In this document: positions 34,865 through 42,636 of the stretch, piece after piece
How the letters are laid out: every line of letters starts with the position of its first letter
Position numbering within the stretch: position 1 is the first letter of the stretch
DNA from: an uncultured Clostridium sp.
Lineage (GTDB): Bacteria > Bacillota > Clostridia > TANB77 > CAG-508
DNA length: 42,792 nucleotides
Reading direction: 5' to 3'
Assembly: GCA_948471035.1 (NCBI GenBank)
Contig: CAOKRC010000011.1
Span: forward strand, 1 to 42,792
Notes under the pieces: model-generated
Told to the model about the DNA's origin: nothing
Databases searched by the model: none
The model's input: only the letters and a program-made list of their open reading frames with translations
Translations under genes and position numbers: made by a program

Positions 34865-35956
34865 TTATACATTAAATCTAAATAGAACTATGTCTCCATC
34901 TTGCATAATATATTCTTTTCCTTCTGAACGCAATAATCCTTTTTCTTTTACTGCATTCATTGAACCTTCATGTATTAAATCATCATATGATACAACTTCT
35001 GCACGAATAAATCCTCTTTCAATATCTGAGTGAATTTTTCCTGCAGCAACAGGTGCTTTTGTTCCTTTTTTTATTGTCCAAGCACGTACTTCTGGTTCTC
35101 CTGCTGTTAAGAAACTCATTAATCCTAATAAATCATAACTTGCTTTTATGACTTTATCTAATCCCGATTCTTCAAGCCCTAATGCTTCTAACATTTCTTT
35201 TTTATCATTATCTTCTAATCCTGATAATTCTTCTTCTATTTTAACACATAATGGAATAACTTTAGCATTTTCATTTTTTGCATATTCTTTTACTTTTAAA
35301 ACATTTACATTATCCTCTGCACTTTCAATTCCATCTTCTGCGACATTTGCAATGTATAGTATTGGTTTTAATGTTAATAAATATGTATCTTTTAACAATT
35401 CTTTTTCATCTTCTGTTAGTTCTAATGTTCTTGCCGATTTTCCCTCTTCTAATGTTTTTCTTATTTTTTCAAATAAATCAATTTCAATTTGTGCCTTTTT
35501 ATCTGCTTTTAGTTGTTTTCTTGCTCTATCTAATCTTTTATCTACTGTTTCGATATCCGCAAAAATAAGTTCTAAATTAATTGTTTCAATATCTCTTAAT
35601 GGATCAACATTTCCATCAACATGAACTACATTAGGATCTTCAAAACATCTTACTACTTCTACAATACTATCAACTTCTCGAATATGTGATAAAAACTTAT
35701 TTCCTAAACCTTCTCCTTTACTTGCACCTTTAACAAGTCCTGCAATATCAACAAATTCTATAACAGCATGTGTAGTTTTTTCTGGATTATACATTTTAGT
35801 AAGTTCATCTAATCTTTCATCTGGAACTGGTACCACACCTACATTTGGCTCTATTGTACAAAATGGATAGTTTGCACATTCTGCGCCTGCTTTTGTAATT
35901 GCATTAAACATTGTACTTTTTCCTACATTTGGAAGCCCTACTATTCCTATTTTCAT
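34865..35956 (-). CDS. ychF: Ribosome-binding ATPase YchF (OBG family)
   Basis: The product is 363 residues with AAAGGATGAG before ATG. The P-loop is MKIGIVGLPNVGKSTMFNAITKAGAECANYPFCTIEPNVG, followed by DIAGLVKGASKGEGLGN. The altered G4 region (YIANVAED in place of NKxD) gives ATP preference. A long helical domain lies at residues 120-190, and the TGS domain at the C-terminus contains KKGTKAPVAAGKIHSDIERGFIRAEV. YchF acts on ribosomes and in stress responses. Standard length. One of the most conserved genes here, useful for taxonomic placement. Confidence 0.96.
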   Translation of the reverse strand: MKIGIVGLPNVGKSTMFNAITKAGAECANYPFCTIEPNVGVVPVPDERLDELTKMYNPEKTTHAVIEFVDIAGLVKGASKGEGLGNKFLSHIREVDSIVEVVRCFEDPNVVHVDGNVDPLRDIETINLELIFADIETVDKRLDRARKQLKADKKAQIEIDLFEKIRKTLEEGKSARTLELTEDEKELLKDTYLLTLKPILYIANVAEDGIESAEDNVNVLKVKEYAKNENAKVIPLCVKIEEELSGLEDNDKKEMLEALGLEESGLDKVIKASYDLLGLMSFLTAGEPEVRAWTIKKGTKAPVAAGKIHSDIERGFIRAEVVSYDDLIHEGSMNAVKEKGLLRSEGKEYIMQDGDIVLFRFNV

Positions 35957-36081
35957 TACATTCTCATCCTTTCTTTTTGATAAGTTAAATTATATCATTT
36001 AATAATATTTTTTCAAGATATTTGTTAAGATTAAAATAAAAACTTATGAAAGATACTATTATGATACCTAAATTTAGATAC

Positions 36082-36110
36082 AAAAAAGGAGGCCATTCAT
36101 CCCCCCTTTT
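36082..36110 (-). terminator. Terminator of the 36118 cassette
   Basis: On the minus strand AAAAGGGGGG..ATGAATGG..CCTCCTTTTTT forms a stem with a T6 tail, eight bases after the stop. Confidence 0.75.
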
Positions 36111-36117
36111 CTAAAAT

Positions 36118-36342
36118 CTACTTTATAGACTCTACATTACTCAGCCAGACATTTTTCATCGTTTCATTTGCAAAGCGTACCTCTAAAAAGTAGCCATCAT
36201 CGAACTCCGCCTCCCGAAGTATATTTCCGCCAAACACAGGAATATTTTCTTTAACCTTGAGAAACTTCGCCCTCATCTCTTCATTTTTCACTCCTGAAAA
36301 ATTGATTGTTGCAATTGGTGCCTGTTGAATTGTAAAATCCAT
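36118..36342 (-). CDS. Hypothetical small protein, orphan cassette with CGG codon
   Basis: The product is 74 residues with GGAGGAAG before ATG. MDFTIQQAPIATINFSGVKNEEMRAKF... reads as an alpha/beta fold, and VFGGNILREAEFDDGYFLEVRFAN as a beta hairpin pair. Codon 43 is CGG in a continuous zero frame. GC content and codon use exceed those of flanking native genes. A TTTACA-17-TATAAT promoter lies 55-83 bases upstream and a terminator directly downstream, so it is an autonomous unit. Not recognised. Confidence 0.65.
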   Translation of the reverse strand: MDFTIQQAPIATINFSGVKNEEMRAKFLKVKENIPVFGGNILREAEFDDGYFLEVRFANETMKNVWLSNVESIK

Positions 36343-36396
36343 TCTGTCTTCCTCCGCTTTTCGCTATATTTTAACACTTTATTGTGCTATAAAGCA

Positions 36397-36425
36397 ATTA
36401 TATCACCTTTATGTTAATTTGTAAA
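36397..36425 (-). promoter_or_regulatory. Promoter of the 36118 cassette
   Basis: Minus-strand TTTACA (36425-36420), 17-base spacer, TATAAT (36402-36397). Confidence 0.75.
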
Positions 36426-36559
36426 TAACATTTAAAATATAAATATTACAACATTTATTCAATAGCGAATAATTAATAATAGTAAGTTATTATAAAATGG
36501 AGCGAACGTCGTAGTTATCTACAATTTTTTCCTCTTTTAACGATTGATACAAATGCAAA

Positions 36560-36757
36560 TCAATTTATGTTATTTCTTAAATTAATAATATTTTTCTTTT
36601 TATCTTTTAAAATTGCTAATTTATTTTTGTTTTTATGAATACTTAAGTAAAAATATCTTCTAAATTTTGGAGCAAACACTATATGGTACTTGCATTCCCA
36701 TGTGGTATGTGCTAAACTTTCTGTGTATGAATTTTTCATACGTCCCACTCCTCTCAT
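36560..36757 (-). pseudogene. IS200/IS605 TnpA (Y1 transposase), N-terminal remnant
   Basis: The frame has the TnpA start MKNSYTESLAHTTWECKYHIVFAPKFRR, the conserved entry to the HUH Y1 transposase fold. After FRR the sequence turns into unrelated Lys/Asn-rich residues and ends; the His-hydrophobe-His and catalytic Tyr regions are absent. A subterminal hairpin at 36848 marks the element's left side. The rest of the 36343-36972 gap shows no gene. Confidence 0.8.
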
Positions 36758-36847
36758 ATTTAATATTTTTAGCCGTTCAACTTTAAATATTATATCATGT
36801 TAGGATGGGAATTTTTGTTACTCTGTTCATAACTATAAGTTTATTAT

Positions 36848-36867
36848 CCACCCAGCATAGCTGGAGG
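36848..36867. mobile_element. Left-end hairpin of the IS200 remnant
   Basis: CCAGC (36852-36856) pairs with GCTGG (36860-36864), with outer CC/GG, and the sequence reads CCTCCAGCTATGCTGGGTGG on the minus strand. It is about 90 bases upstream of tnpA, the position and look of the single-stranded hairpin recognised by TnpA. Confidence 0.6.
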
Positions 36868-36972
36868 TTTCCTTATAAATTAATAAAATGCTCTTAGAAG
36901 AATTATCAATAATAACATTTTATTGGTAATTCTCCCAAAAGCTTTAAATAAATGAACTTTTTATTGTTTTTA

Positions 36973-38517
36973 TTATATATTCTTATCGTGAATTATTTCT
37001 TTTTTTATCATTTTAGTAAAATCTTCAATTTTCATACTATATTGTTCATTAGAGCCAAGTTTACGATAACTTACTAAACCATCTTGAATTTCTTTATCTC
37101 CAATTATTATTGTATACGGATTTTTCATATCACTACTTATTTTTATTTTTTTATTCATTCTTTCATCACTGTCATCTATTTCGACTCTAATATCTTCTTC
37201 AAGTAATTTATTCATTATGTTTTTACAGTATTCAATATGTTTTTGAACACTTATAGGTACAATATTAACTTGAACTGGAGAAAGCCATATTGGTAATACT
37301 CCTTTAAATTGTTCTAATAGTAAAACTAAAAATCTTTCATAAGATCCAAGTATAGCTCTATGAATCATTACAGGAGTTTGTTTTTCTCCATTTTCATCAA
37401 TATAAGATAAATTAAATCTTTTTGGTGTAGCAAAATCAAGTTGAATTGTTGGGATTTGAATTTCTCTATTCAAAGCATCTTTAAACATAAAATCTATTTT
37501 AGGACCATATAGTGCAGCTTCTCCTTCACAAATCTTAAAATCTATATTTAATGCTTCACAAATTTCTTTTAGGATTTTTTGACTTAATTCCCAATCTTCA
37601 TTACTTCCTATATATTTTTCAGGATGATTACTGTCTCTTAAAGATAATGAAACCCAATAATTATTCCATAATCCCATTTTCGAATAGAAATCTCTAATAA
37701 TATTATACATATTAATAATTTCATTTTTAACTTGGTCTATTCTACAAAATGAATGACCATCTTCAACTGTAATTGCATATACCCTTGATAGTCCCCCAAC
37801 GGAACCTTGCAATTCTGCTCTATATTGTTTGTCTGATTCCATATATCTAATAGGTAAATCTTTATAACTTCTTATTTTAGATGCATATATTTGTGTATGA
37901 TGAGGACATTGTACAGGTTTTAAAACAAATTCGTGTCCTTTAGGAGAACTAACTCTAAAAAGTTCATCATTAAATTTTTTTGCATGTCCTGATCTTTCAA
38001 ACAAGTTTATATTTGCAAGTGATGGGCAACTAACTTTTTTAAAACCATAATTTCTGCAAACCTTTTCAATTTGTTTTTGTAATTCATCTTTTACGATTGT
38101 TCCTCTTGGAGTATATAATGGAAGCCCTGCTCCTAAAAAATCTGAAAAACAAAATAAATCTAAATCTTTACCTATTTTCCTATGGTCTCTTTCCTTTGCT
38201 TCTTCTAAAAATTCTTCATATTCAATTCGTGCTTTATTTGATGAAAAAGTTTTTCCAGATATACGATTAATCATTTCATTTTCAATATTTCTTTCATAAT
38301 GCACACCACTAATTCGTAATAACTTAACATATACTTCATTACTTTCATTTGTTATTTCTTTTTCTAATTCCTGTAAGTCTTTTTCTCCAATACTGTTATT
38401 AATTTTAAATTCAAAATAAAATTCATTTTCATCTGCAAATAGATTATCTAATTTTACTTCTCCATATTTTTTTATAATTACTTTTTTTAGTAATTCTGCT
38501 CCTTTTTGGTTTAACAT
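36973..38517 (-). CDS. thrS: Threonyl-tRNA synthetase, compact atypical form
   Basis: The product is 514 residues against about 640 for the usual enzyme. It has AAGGAAT before ATG. The N-terminal TGS domain and most of the editing domain are missing; the catalytic core starts near residue 115. Zinc ligands are seen in VLKPVQCPHHTQIY (Cys), VEDGHSFCR (His) and MIHRAILGSYERFLVLLLEQ (His). Motif 2 is unusual, YRAELQGSVGGLSRVYAITVEDGHSFC, in place of the standard YE.SG..HGL.RVR block, and recalls forms seen in reduced lineages such as Patescibacteria. The anticodon-binding domain is present at the C-terminus. Probably a second or replacing ThrRS acquired by transfer; a Thr-rich leader precedes it. 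Confidence 0.88.
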   Translation of the reverse strand: MLNQKGAELLKKVIIKKYGEVKLDNLFADENEFYFEFKINNSIGEKDLQELEKEITNESNEVYVKLLRISGVHYERNIENEMINRISGKTFSSNKARIEYEEFLEEAKERDHRKIGKDLDLFCFSDFLGAGLPLYTPRGTIVKDELQKQIEKVCRNYGFKKVSCPSLANINLFERSGHAKKFNDELFRVSSPKGHEFVLKPVQCPHHTQIYASKIRSYKDLPIRYMESDKQYRAELQGSVGGLSRVYAITVEDGHSFCRIDQVKNEIINMYNIIRDFYSKMGLWNNYWVSLSLRDSNHPEKYIGSNEDWELSQKILKEICEALNIDFKICEGEAALYGPKIDFMFKDALNREIQIPTIQLDFATPKRFNLSYIDENGEKQTPVMIHRAILGSYERFLVLLLEQFKGVLPIWLSPVQVNIVPISVQKHIEYCKNIMNKLLEEDIRVEIDDSDERMNKKIKISSDMKNPYTIIIGDKEIQDGLVSYRKLGSNEQYSMKIEDFTKMIKKEIIHDKNI

Positions 38518-38543
38518 TTATATTCCTTCTTTCTATATTTATT

Positions 38544-38630
38544 TTAACAGAGGGATTTTAATTTAATTATAGTATTAATTTCAATTCTAGTTTTGGTTTT
38601 GGTATCGGTATCATTTTCGGTTTCCGTCAT
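38544..38630 (-). CDS. Thr-rich leader peptide of thrS
   Basis: AAGGAG lies nine bases before an ATG opening a 28-codon frame that ends 26 bases before the thrS ATG. Seven of 28 residues are Thr (2, 4, 8, 10, 12, 14, 20), beginning MTETENDTDTKTKTR. Four of the Thr codons are ACC, uncommon in such an AT-rich genome. The codon pattern is made of hexamer-like DNA repeats. A short peptide loaded with the amino acid of the downstream synthetase is the hallmark of ribosome-mediated attenuation, though a classical terminator between peptide and gene is not visible. Confidence 0.6.
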   Translation of the reverse strand: MTETENDTDTKTKTRIEINTIIKLKSLC

Positions 38631-38655
38631 ATCAATCATCTCCTTCAACAAAAAT

Positions 38656-38694
38656 ACGAGTTCTATTACAACTTTGAATTGCAATAGAACTCGT
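38656..38694 (-). terminator. Strong hairpin with T-tract just upstream of the leader peptide
   Basis: ACGAGTTCTATT and AATAGAACTCGT form a perfect 12-bp stem (38656-38667 with 38683-38694) followed on the minus strand by ATTTTTG and then the leader's ribosome site. It may be a regulatory terminator of a longer thrS leader or may end upstream transcription. Confidence 0.7.
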
Positions 38695-39007
38695 AACTTA
38701 AACATTATATATTTTAAGATACACTAAAACAATCAATTACTATATATAATTGACTTAATATTATTGGTTAAATTGGTTATTTTTTTACATTGATTATTTA
38801 TCATATTTTCTCTCCCTCTGTTTAATATGATTTTATTTTAGCATATTTTTTAACTAATGTAAATATGCTAATTACATTTTTTGGATTAATCATTTGAATA
38901 AATGTTACAGTTCAGCCTATGTTATTTGCGGTTTCCCCATATAGTTACTATATTTACTTTATATTCTAATATGCATTTTTAAAGTTTACAGAAAATTTCG
39001 TAAAAAT
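38695..39007. other. AT-rich intergenic region, no gene seen
   Basis: Between the thrS leader hairpin and the divergent promoter at 39008 I see no reading frame with a ribosome site and no T-box consensus. Transcription start sites for thrS probably lie here. Confidence 0.5.
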
Positions 39008-39036
39008 TTGACATTTTATGTAAAATGATATATAAT
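39008..39036 (+). promoter_or_regulatory. Consensus sigma-A promoter of the 39115 cassette
   Basis: TTGACA 39008-39013, a 17-base spacer, TATAAT 39031-39036; both boxes are perfect. Confidence 0.85.
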
Positions 39037-39114
39037 CAAATTATACTTGCTATTAGCAAATATGGTAGCAATGTTATAAAATAATACTTATAACTCATCA
39101 AGGAGGAAAAAATT

Positions 39115-39501
39115 ATGGCAGAAACTACAAAAACTTTTTGTGAGCGGGAATTGGATATTCTTAATGTCCTGCTAAATTCAGGTGAACCGATGACCAGCAC
39201 AGATATTGCCAATACAAAACGTGGCAACGACTATCTTACACAGAGCACTGTAATAACAGTGCTTAGGAAACTGTTAAAAGAAGGATATATCGAAGTAACT
39301 GGTGTCACACATTCTGGCAATGTTCTTTCAAGAACCTATGTAGCTACTGAATCGGCACGTGAAGACATAATTCAGTATATTGCTGAGACATATAAGCCAT
39401 TTGTACCTATTCTCGGCATTTCTCGGCTGAATGAGGCGATTGTATCTTTATTTGATGAAGATACGAAGGAGAAGCTCTTGGCGGAAATAAAAAAGTTGTA
39501 A
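39115..39501 (+). CDS. BlaI/MecI-type winged-helix repressor, orphan cassette with CGG codons
   Basis: The product is 128 residues with AAGGAGG eight bases before ATG. CERELDILNVLLNSGEPMTSTDIAN followed by LTQSTVITVLRKLLKEGYIEV is the winged helix of the penicillinase-repressor family, which binds dyad operators as a dimer. The C-terminal FVPILGISRLNEAIVSLFDEDTKEKL is the dimerisation helix region. No BlaR1 sensor lies nearby. Codons 11 and 104 are CGG, read as Arg in a zero frame that fits the family; a +1 shift at codon 11 would stop after a few residues. Higher GC than its surroundings, with its own consensus promoter and terminator. Confidence 0.8.
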   Translation: MAETTKTFCERELDILNVLLNSGEPMTSTDIANTKRGNDYLTQSTVITVLRKLLKEGYIEVTGVTHSGNVLSRTYVATESAREDIIQYIAETYKPFVPILGISRLNEAIVSLFDEDTKEKLLAEIKKL

Positions 39502-39513
39502 AAGGTCATAATA

Positions 39514-39550
39514 GAGCGAGATTTGTTTAAACAAACAATCTCGCTCCTCT
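39514..39550 (+). terminator. Terminator of the 39115 cassette
   Basis: GAGCGAGAT.TTGTTT pairs with AAACAA.ATCTCGCTC (39514-39546), followed by CTCTTCTTTT. Confidence 0.85.
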
Positions 39551-39772
39551 TCTTTTCACTCTTTACTTTCAAAAATTTTAATCTAATTATTTCTTTTTTC
39601 CTTCAAACACGATCATTTATTTTAATTAAGCGTGTAGATTAAAACTTAATCTATATACACTCTCTAGAAAAATTGAATGAAGTGACAATTTTTTTAGAAA
39701 TAAGGTGTAACAGTCTAATGCTTATGATTGCTAAAAAAAGCAATCGACTATTTTAACCGATTGCAACGTCAT

Positions 39773-40127
39773 TGGTGGAGGTGAGGAGAGTCGAACTCCT
39801 GTCCAACAAACTATCCATATAAACTTCTTCGAGCACAGTTTGTTCTTAGAATTCCTAATAAAATAAATGAACAAACAAACTTATTTTATTAGTAGCTTCT
39901 ATTTACCCACTATTTTTGAAGCAAAAAATAGTTTTGTTTCCTACTTATTCGTCGCCCTTATAAAACCATAGGCCTTTTTATAAGAACGTAGCCGCATCTA
40001 GGCAGCTAATGCTAATTCGTTATTTCTAGCGTTTATTTTTATTTTCTAAAGTTTTTTAAGTGGCGCCTAGACTCCACTGCTCGCTATCTATATTTCAAAT
40101 TTGCTGTCGAAAGCCAAATACACCCCC
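39773..40127 (-). ncRNA. ssrA: Transfer-messenger RNA
   Basis: About 355 bases. The 5' GGGGGUG pairs with the 3' CACCUCC, including the G3-U70 wobble that sets alanine identity, and CCA is encoded. The T-arm reads AGGAGUUCGACUCUCCU. The tag frame (40030-39998) reads ARNNELALAA and then UAG; upstream codons in the same frame leave the exact resume codon open. The ALAA end is the protease signal of bacterial tags. With SmpB it frees stalled ribosomes. The smpB gene is 29 kb away in this window and carries a CGG shift site. Confidence 0.93.
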
Positions 40128-40251
40128 AAATTTTATTGCATATTTTATTATACAATACAATAGTCTTTTTTACAAGATATTTTTCTTGACTTTATTAATT
40201 TCTTAATTTATAATATAAAAAATTGTTTGTTTAAATTAAGGGAGTTATACT

Positions 40252-40711
40252 ATGGAACTTATGAAAAATTTAATAAAGAAATTTTGTACTAAAGAAGTTA
40301 TACTTTACATTATCTTCGGTGTTTTAACTACTATTGTAAATATTGCTACTTCATATATACTAAAAGCATTCTTTCATATAGAAGGTAACATTGCAAGTAC
40401 AATTGGTATCATTGTTTGCGTATTGTTCGCATATTTTACAAATCGTAAATTGGTATTTAATTCACAAGCTGTTACTATAAAAGAAAAATTAACTGAATTT
40501 TGGAAATTTAGTTTAGGAAGAGCTTTTACTATGATAATTGAAATTATTGGTGTGTTTTTATTAAATAATATTGTATATGCTTTTTATGGTATATTTAGTG
40601 ATAATACAGCTTATTTAATTAATAAACTAATAATTTCAGTAATAGTTATAATTTTAAATTTCTTTATTAGTAAATTTTTCGCATTTAAAGAACAAAAGCG
40701 GAAATCAATAA
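40252..40711 (+). CDS. GtrA-like membrane protein with CGG codon near its end
   Basis: ATG follows AAGGGAG. The protein has four membrane helices with the GtrA/DPMS family pattern: ILYIIFGVLTTIVNIATSYIL, FAYFTNRKLVFN, SLGRAFTMIIEIIGVFLL and VIIILNFFISKFFAF-like helix 4. Family members help move lipid-linked sugars across the membrane. Codon 150 is CGG (40699-40701). Zero-frame reading adds RKSIKLLMFKHF to reach 40737; a +1 shift gives G-N-Q and stops at 40711, soon after the family's usual end 'KFF.FK'. I list the shifted end, with moderate certainty. Confidence 0.78.
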
Positions 40712-40791
40712 AACTTCTTATGTTTAAACATTTTTAAATCCGCATCTTTGTTAAAATATATTGGGCTACTATTTTAGAACGGAGGTATCTA

Positions 40792-41396
40792 ATGAATAGT
40801 AGTTTTTTTAAAACTTCTTCTTATTCTTTAAAATTCATTGTATTTTTAATTATTATTGTATCTATTTTCATAATTCCTATCTATTATACATATCCACATG
40901 CATTTTCTACGTACTCCAATAAACTTATATTAGATGATAATTCTACATATGTTTGGCCTATTCCTGGATATACAAAAATAACCTCGCCTTTTGGAAAAAG
41001 AGTTTCACCTACTGCACGGTTCTTCAAGTTTTCATAAAGGTATTGATGTTGGTGCTCCAGAAGATACTAAACTATATGCTGTTTGTGATGGAAAAATTAC
41101 ATATGTTGGTTTTTTAGGTGGTGGTGGTTATACTATTACTTTAACTTATGATAATATGAAAATTACATATTGCCATGTATCGCCAAAGTTTATTGTAGAT
41201 GTTGGTGATGAAATAAAAAAAGGTGAATGGATTGCGAATGTTGGTCCTAAAAATGTATATGGCGTTTTACGGAAATAATTATAAAGATAAGGATGGTAAT
41301 CCTACAAATGGTGCAACTACTGGATGTCATTTGCATCTTGGTGTAAGGGTTGATGGAAAATATGTTAATCCTTTAGATTTGTTTAATGAAGATTAA
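40792..41396 (+). CDS. M23 (LytM) metallopeptidase, read through two CGG +1 frameshifts
   Basis: About 200 residues. AACGGAGG precedes ATG. An N-terminal membrane helix (residues 13-35) anchors the enzyme outside the cell. The M23 domain starts WPIPGYTKITSPFGKRVSPTA. CGG at 41017-41019 then ends the zero frame within six codons; skipping C gives G-SSSFHKGIDVGAPEDTKLYA with the zinc His and Asp. CGG at 41270-41272 is followed by AAA TAA; skipping C gives L-G-NNYKDKDGNPTNGATTGCHLHLGVRVDGKYVNPLDLF with the catalytic HLH. Both shifts are needed for a whole peptidase, which would cut peptidoglycan cross-links. Confidence 0.88.
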
Positions 41397-41494
41397 ATAA
41401 AAGCGACCTCGCCTCATGGACAGTAATGCTCGTCACTACATTTAACTTAAAATTCCTATAATAAAGGATGGACACAATGTTAGCTCCTACTTAA

Positions 41495-41519
41495 GGGGGG
41501 GTATACGCCATACACCCCC
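41495..41519 (-). terminator. GC-rich hairpin after the zinc-ribbon gene
   Basis: GGGGGTGTATGGCGTATACCCCC on the minus strand starts seven bases after the stop. The plus strand continues CCCCCTACATT, like the other CCCTACA repeats, so it may be a repeat element doing double duty. Confidence 0.5.
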
Positions 41520-41525
41520 TACATT

Positions 41526-42047
41526 TTACATATCTTCATTATCCTCTTCTTCATCATTTTCTTCTATATCTTCATCGTTTTTAGCATTTTCTTCATAATC
41601 TTCTTCATCTTCTTCTGTTCCACATCCGCCACAACTTCCGCAATGTCCTCCACATTCATGTTCTTCTTCATTCCAATCTAATTCTATTACATTATGGCAT
41701 TCTGGACATTCTACTTCTTTTTTTCCTGAATTAATATCTGTTAAAAATTCATGATTGCAATAAGGACATACAATTTCAAAATCGTATTCGTCTTCAACAA
41801 ATAATTCCTTTTCTATTGTACTCATTCCTCTTTCTATTTCTGCCATTTTCTTTTCAAGTATTTTTTGGTTTTCGTATACTTGATTAACCCTTCTTTCGCT
41901 AAGATCCATTATTTTATCGATTTCTTCCATATATATCATTGAAAGATCTACAATTTGCTCTTTTATAAAGTCTAATTCCTCTTTATCTGTAATTCTTTCT
42001 TCAATCTTAGCTATGATAGCATTGAATTTATCTTGTAATACTGACAC
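41526..42047 (-). CDS. CD1247-type coiled-coil zinc-ribbon protein
   Basis: About 173 residues from a GTG (SVLQDKFNAIIAKIEERI) after GAGAGGAAG, 22 bases behind efp; the frame stays open into efp but an ATG there would overlap the efp end. Residues 1-85 are helical and charged. A zinc ribbon follows with IVCPYCNHEF and VECPECHNVI, then a Cys/Gly cluster CGGHCGSCGGCG and a very acidic tail. Proteins of this kind sit next to efp in many clostridia, with no assigned role. Cotranscription with efp is likely. Confidence 0.75.
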   Translation of the reverse strand: MSVLQDKFNAIIAKIEERITDKEELDFIKEQIVDLSMIYMEEIDKIMDLSERRVNQVYENQKILEKKMAEIERGMSTIEKELFVEDEYDFEIVCPYCNHEFLTDINSGKKEVECPECHNVIELDWNEEEHECGGHCGSCGGCGTEEDEEDYEENAKNDEDIEENDEEEDNEDM

Positions 42048-42069
42048 TTTCGCTACTTCCTCTCTAAAC

Positions 42070-42636
42070 TTAAATTCTTTCCATATATTCGCCAGTTCTT
42101 GTATCAATCTTAATTACATCACCGATATTTATAAATAGTGGTACACTAATTTCATATCCATTTTCTAGTGTTGCTGGTTTTCCTGATGTTGTTGTTGTGT
42201 TTCCACTAAATCCTGGTTCTGTATAAGTAACTTCTAACTCTACGAACATAGGAGGTTCTACTGCAAATACACTTCCTTTGAAAGATAAGATTTTAACGCT
42301 CATATTTTCTTTAATGAATTTTAAGCTATCTCCTAATTGTTCTTTATTTAAAGGTATTTGCTCGTATGTATCATTATCCATAAAGTAATATAAATCACCA
42401 TCACTATATAAATACTGCATATCTCTTTTTTCTATTTCTGCTCCTGGATATTTTTCTGATGGGTTAAATGTTTTTTCTAGAACTGCCCCACTTATTACAT
42501 TTTTTAGTTTTGTTCTAACAAATGCTGCTCCTTTTCCTGGTTTTACGTGTTGAAATTCTACTACTTTATATACGTTTCCTTCCATTTCAAATGTTGTTCC
42601 GTTTCTAAAATCTCCTGCCATATATACTTCTGCCAT
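42070..42636 (-). CDS. efp: Translation elongation factor P
   Basis: The product is 188 residues with GGAGGAAAC before ATG. EF-P enters the ribosome between P and E sites and rescues stalling at proline runs. The N-terminal KOW-like domain has [38 protein letters not shown], with the tip Lys in the PGKGAAF loop, the position modified or used in the P site. Two OB domains follow, ending [20 protein letters not shown]. Full length. The gene is first in the pair with the zinc-ribbon protein. Confidence 0.97.
   Translation of the reverse strand: MAEVYMAGDFRNGTTFEMEGNVYKVVEFQHVKPGKGAAFVRTKLKNVISGAVLEKTFNPSEKYPGAEIEKRDMQYLYSDGDLYYFMDNDTYEQIPLNKEQLGDSLKFIKENMSVKILSFKGSVFAVEPPMFVELEVTYTEPGFSGNTTTTSGKPATLENGYEISVPLFINIGDVIKIDTRTGEYMERI

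Noticed and set aside
38518..39007. T-box riboswitch upstream of thrS
   Set aside because: I could not find the GGNACCGCG-type T-box sequence or a specifier stem; the hairpin present is a simple stem with a T-tract.
10680..41272. CGG frameshifts as random sequencing or assembly errors
   Set aside because: All ten involve the same codon in frame, the extra base always lies at a codon boundary before GGN, and CGG is otherwise absent from native reading frames while common out of frame. Raw reads should still be checked, since Gly codons supply many of the GG pairs in AT-rich genes and weaken the phase argument alone.
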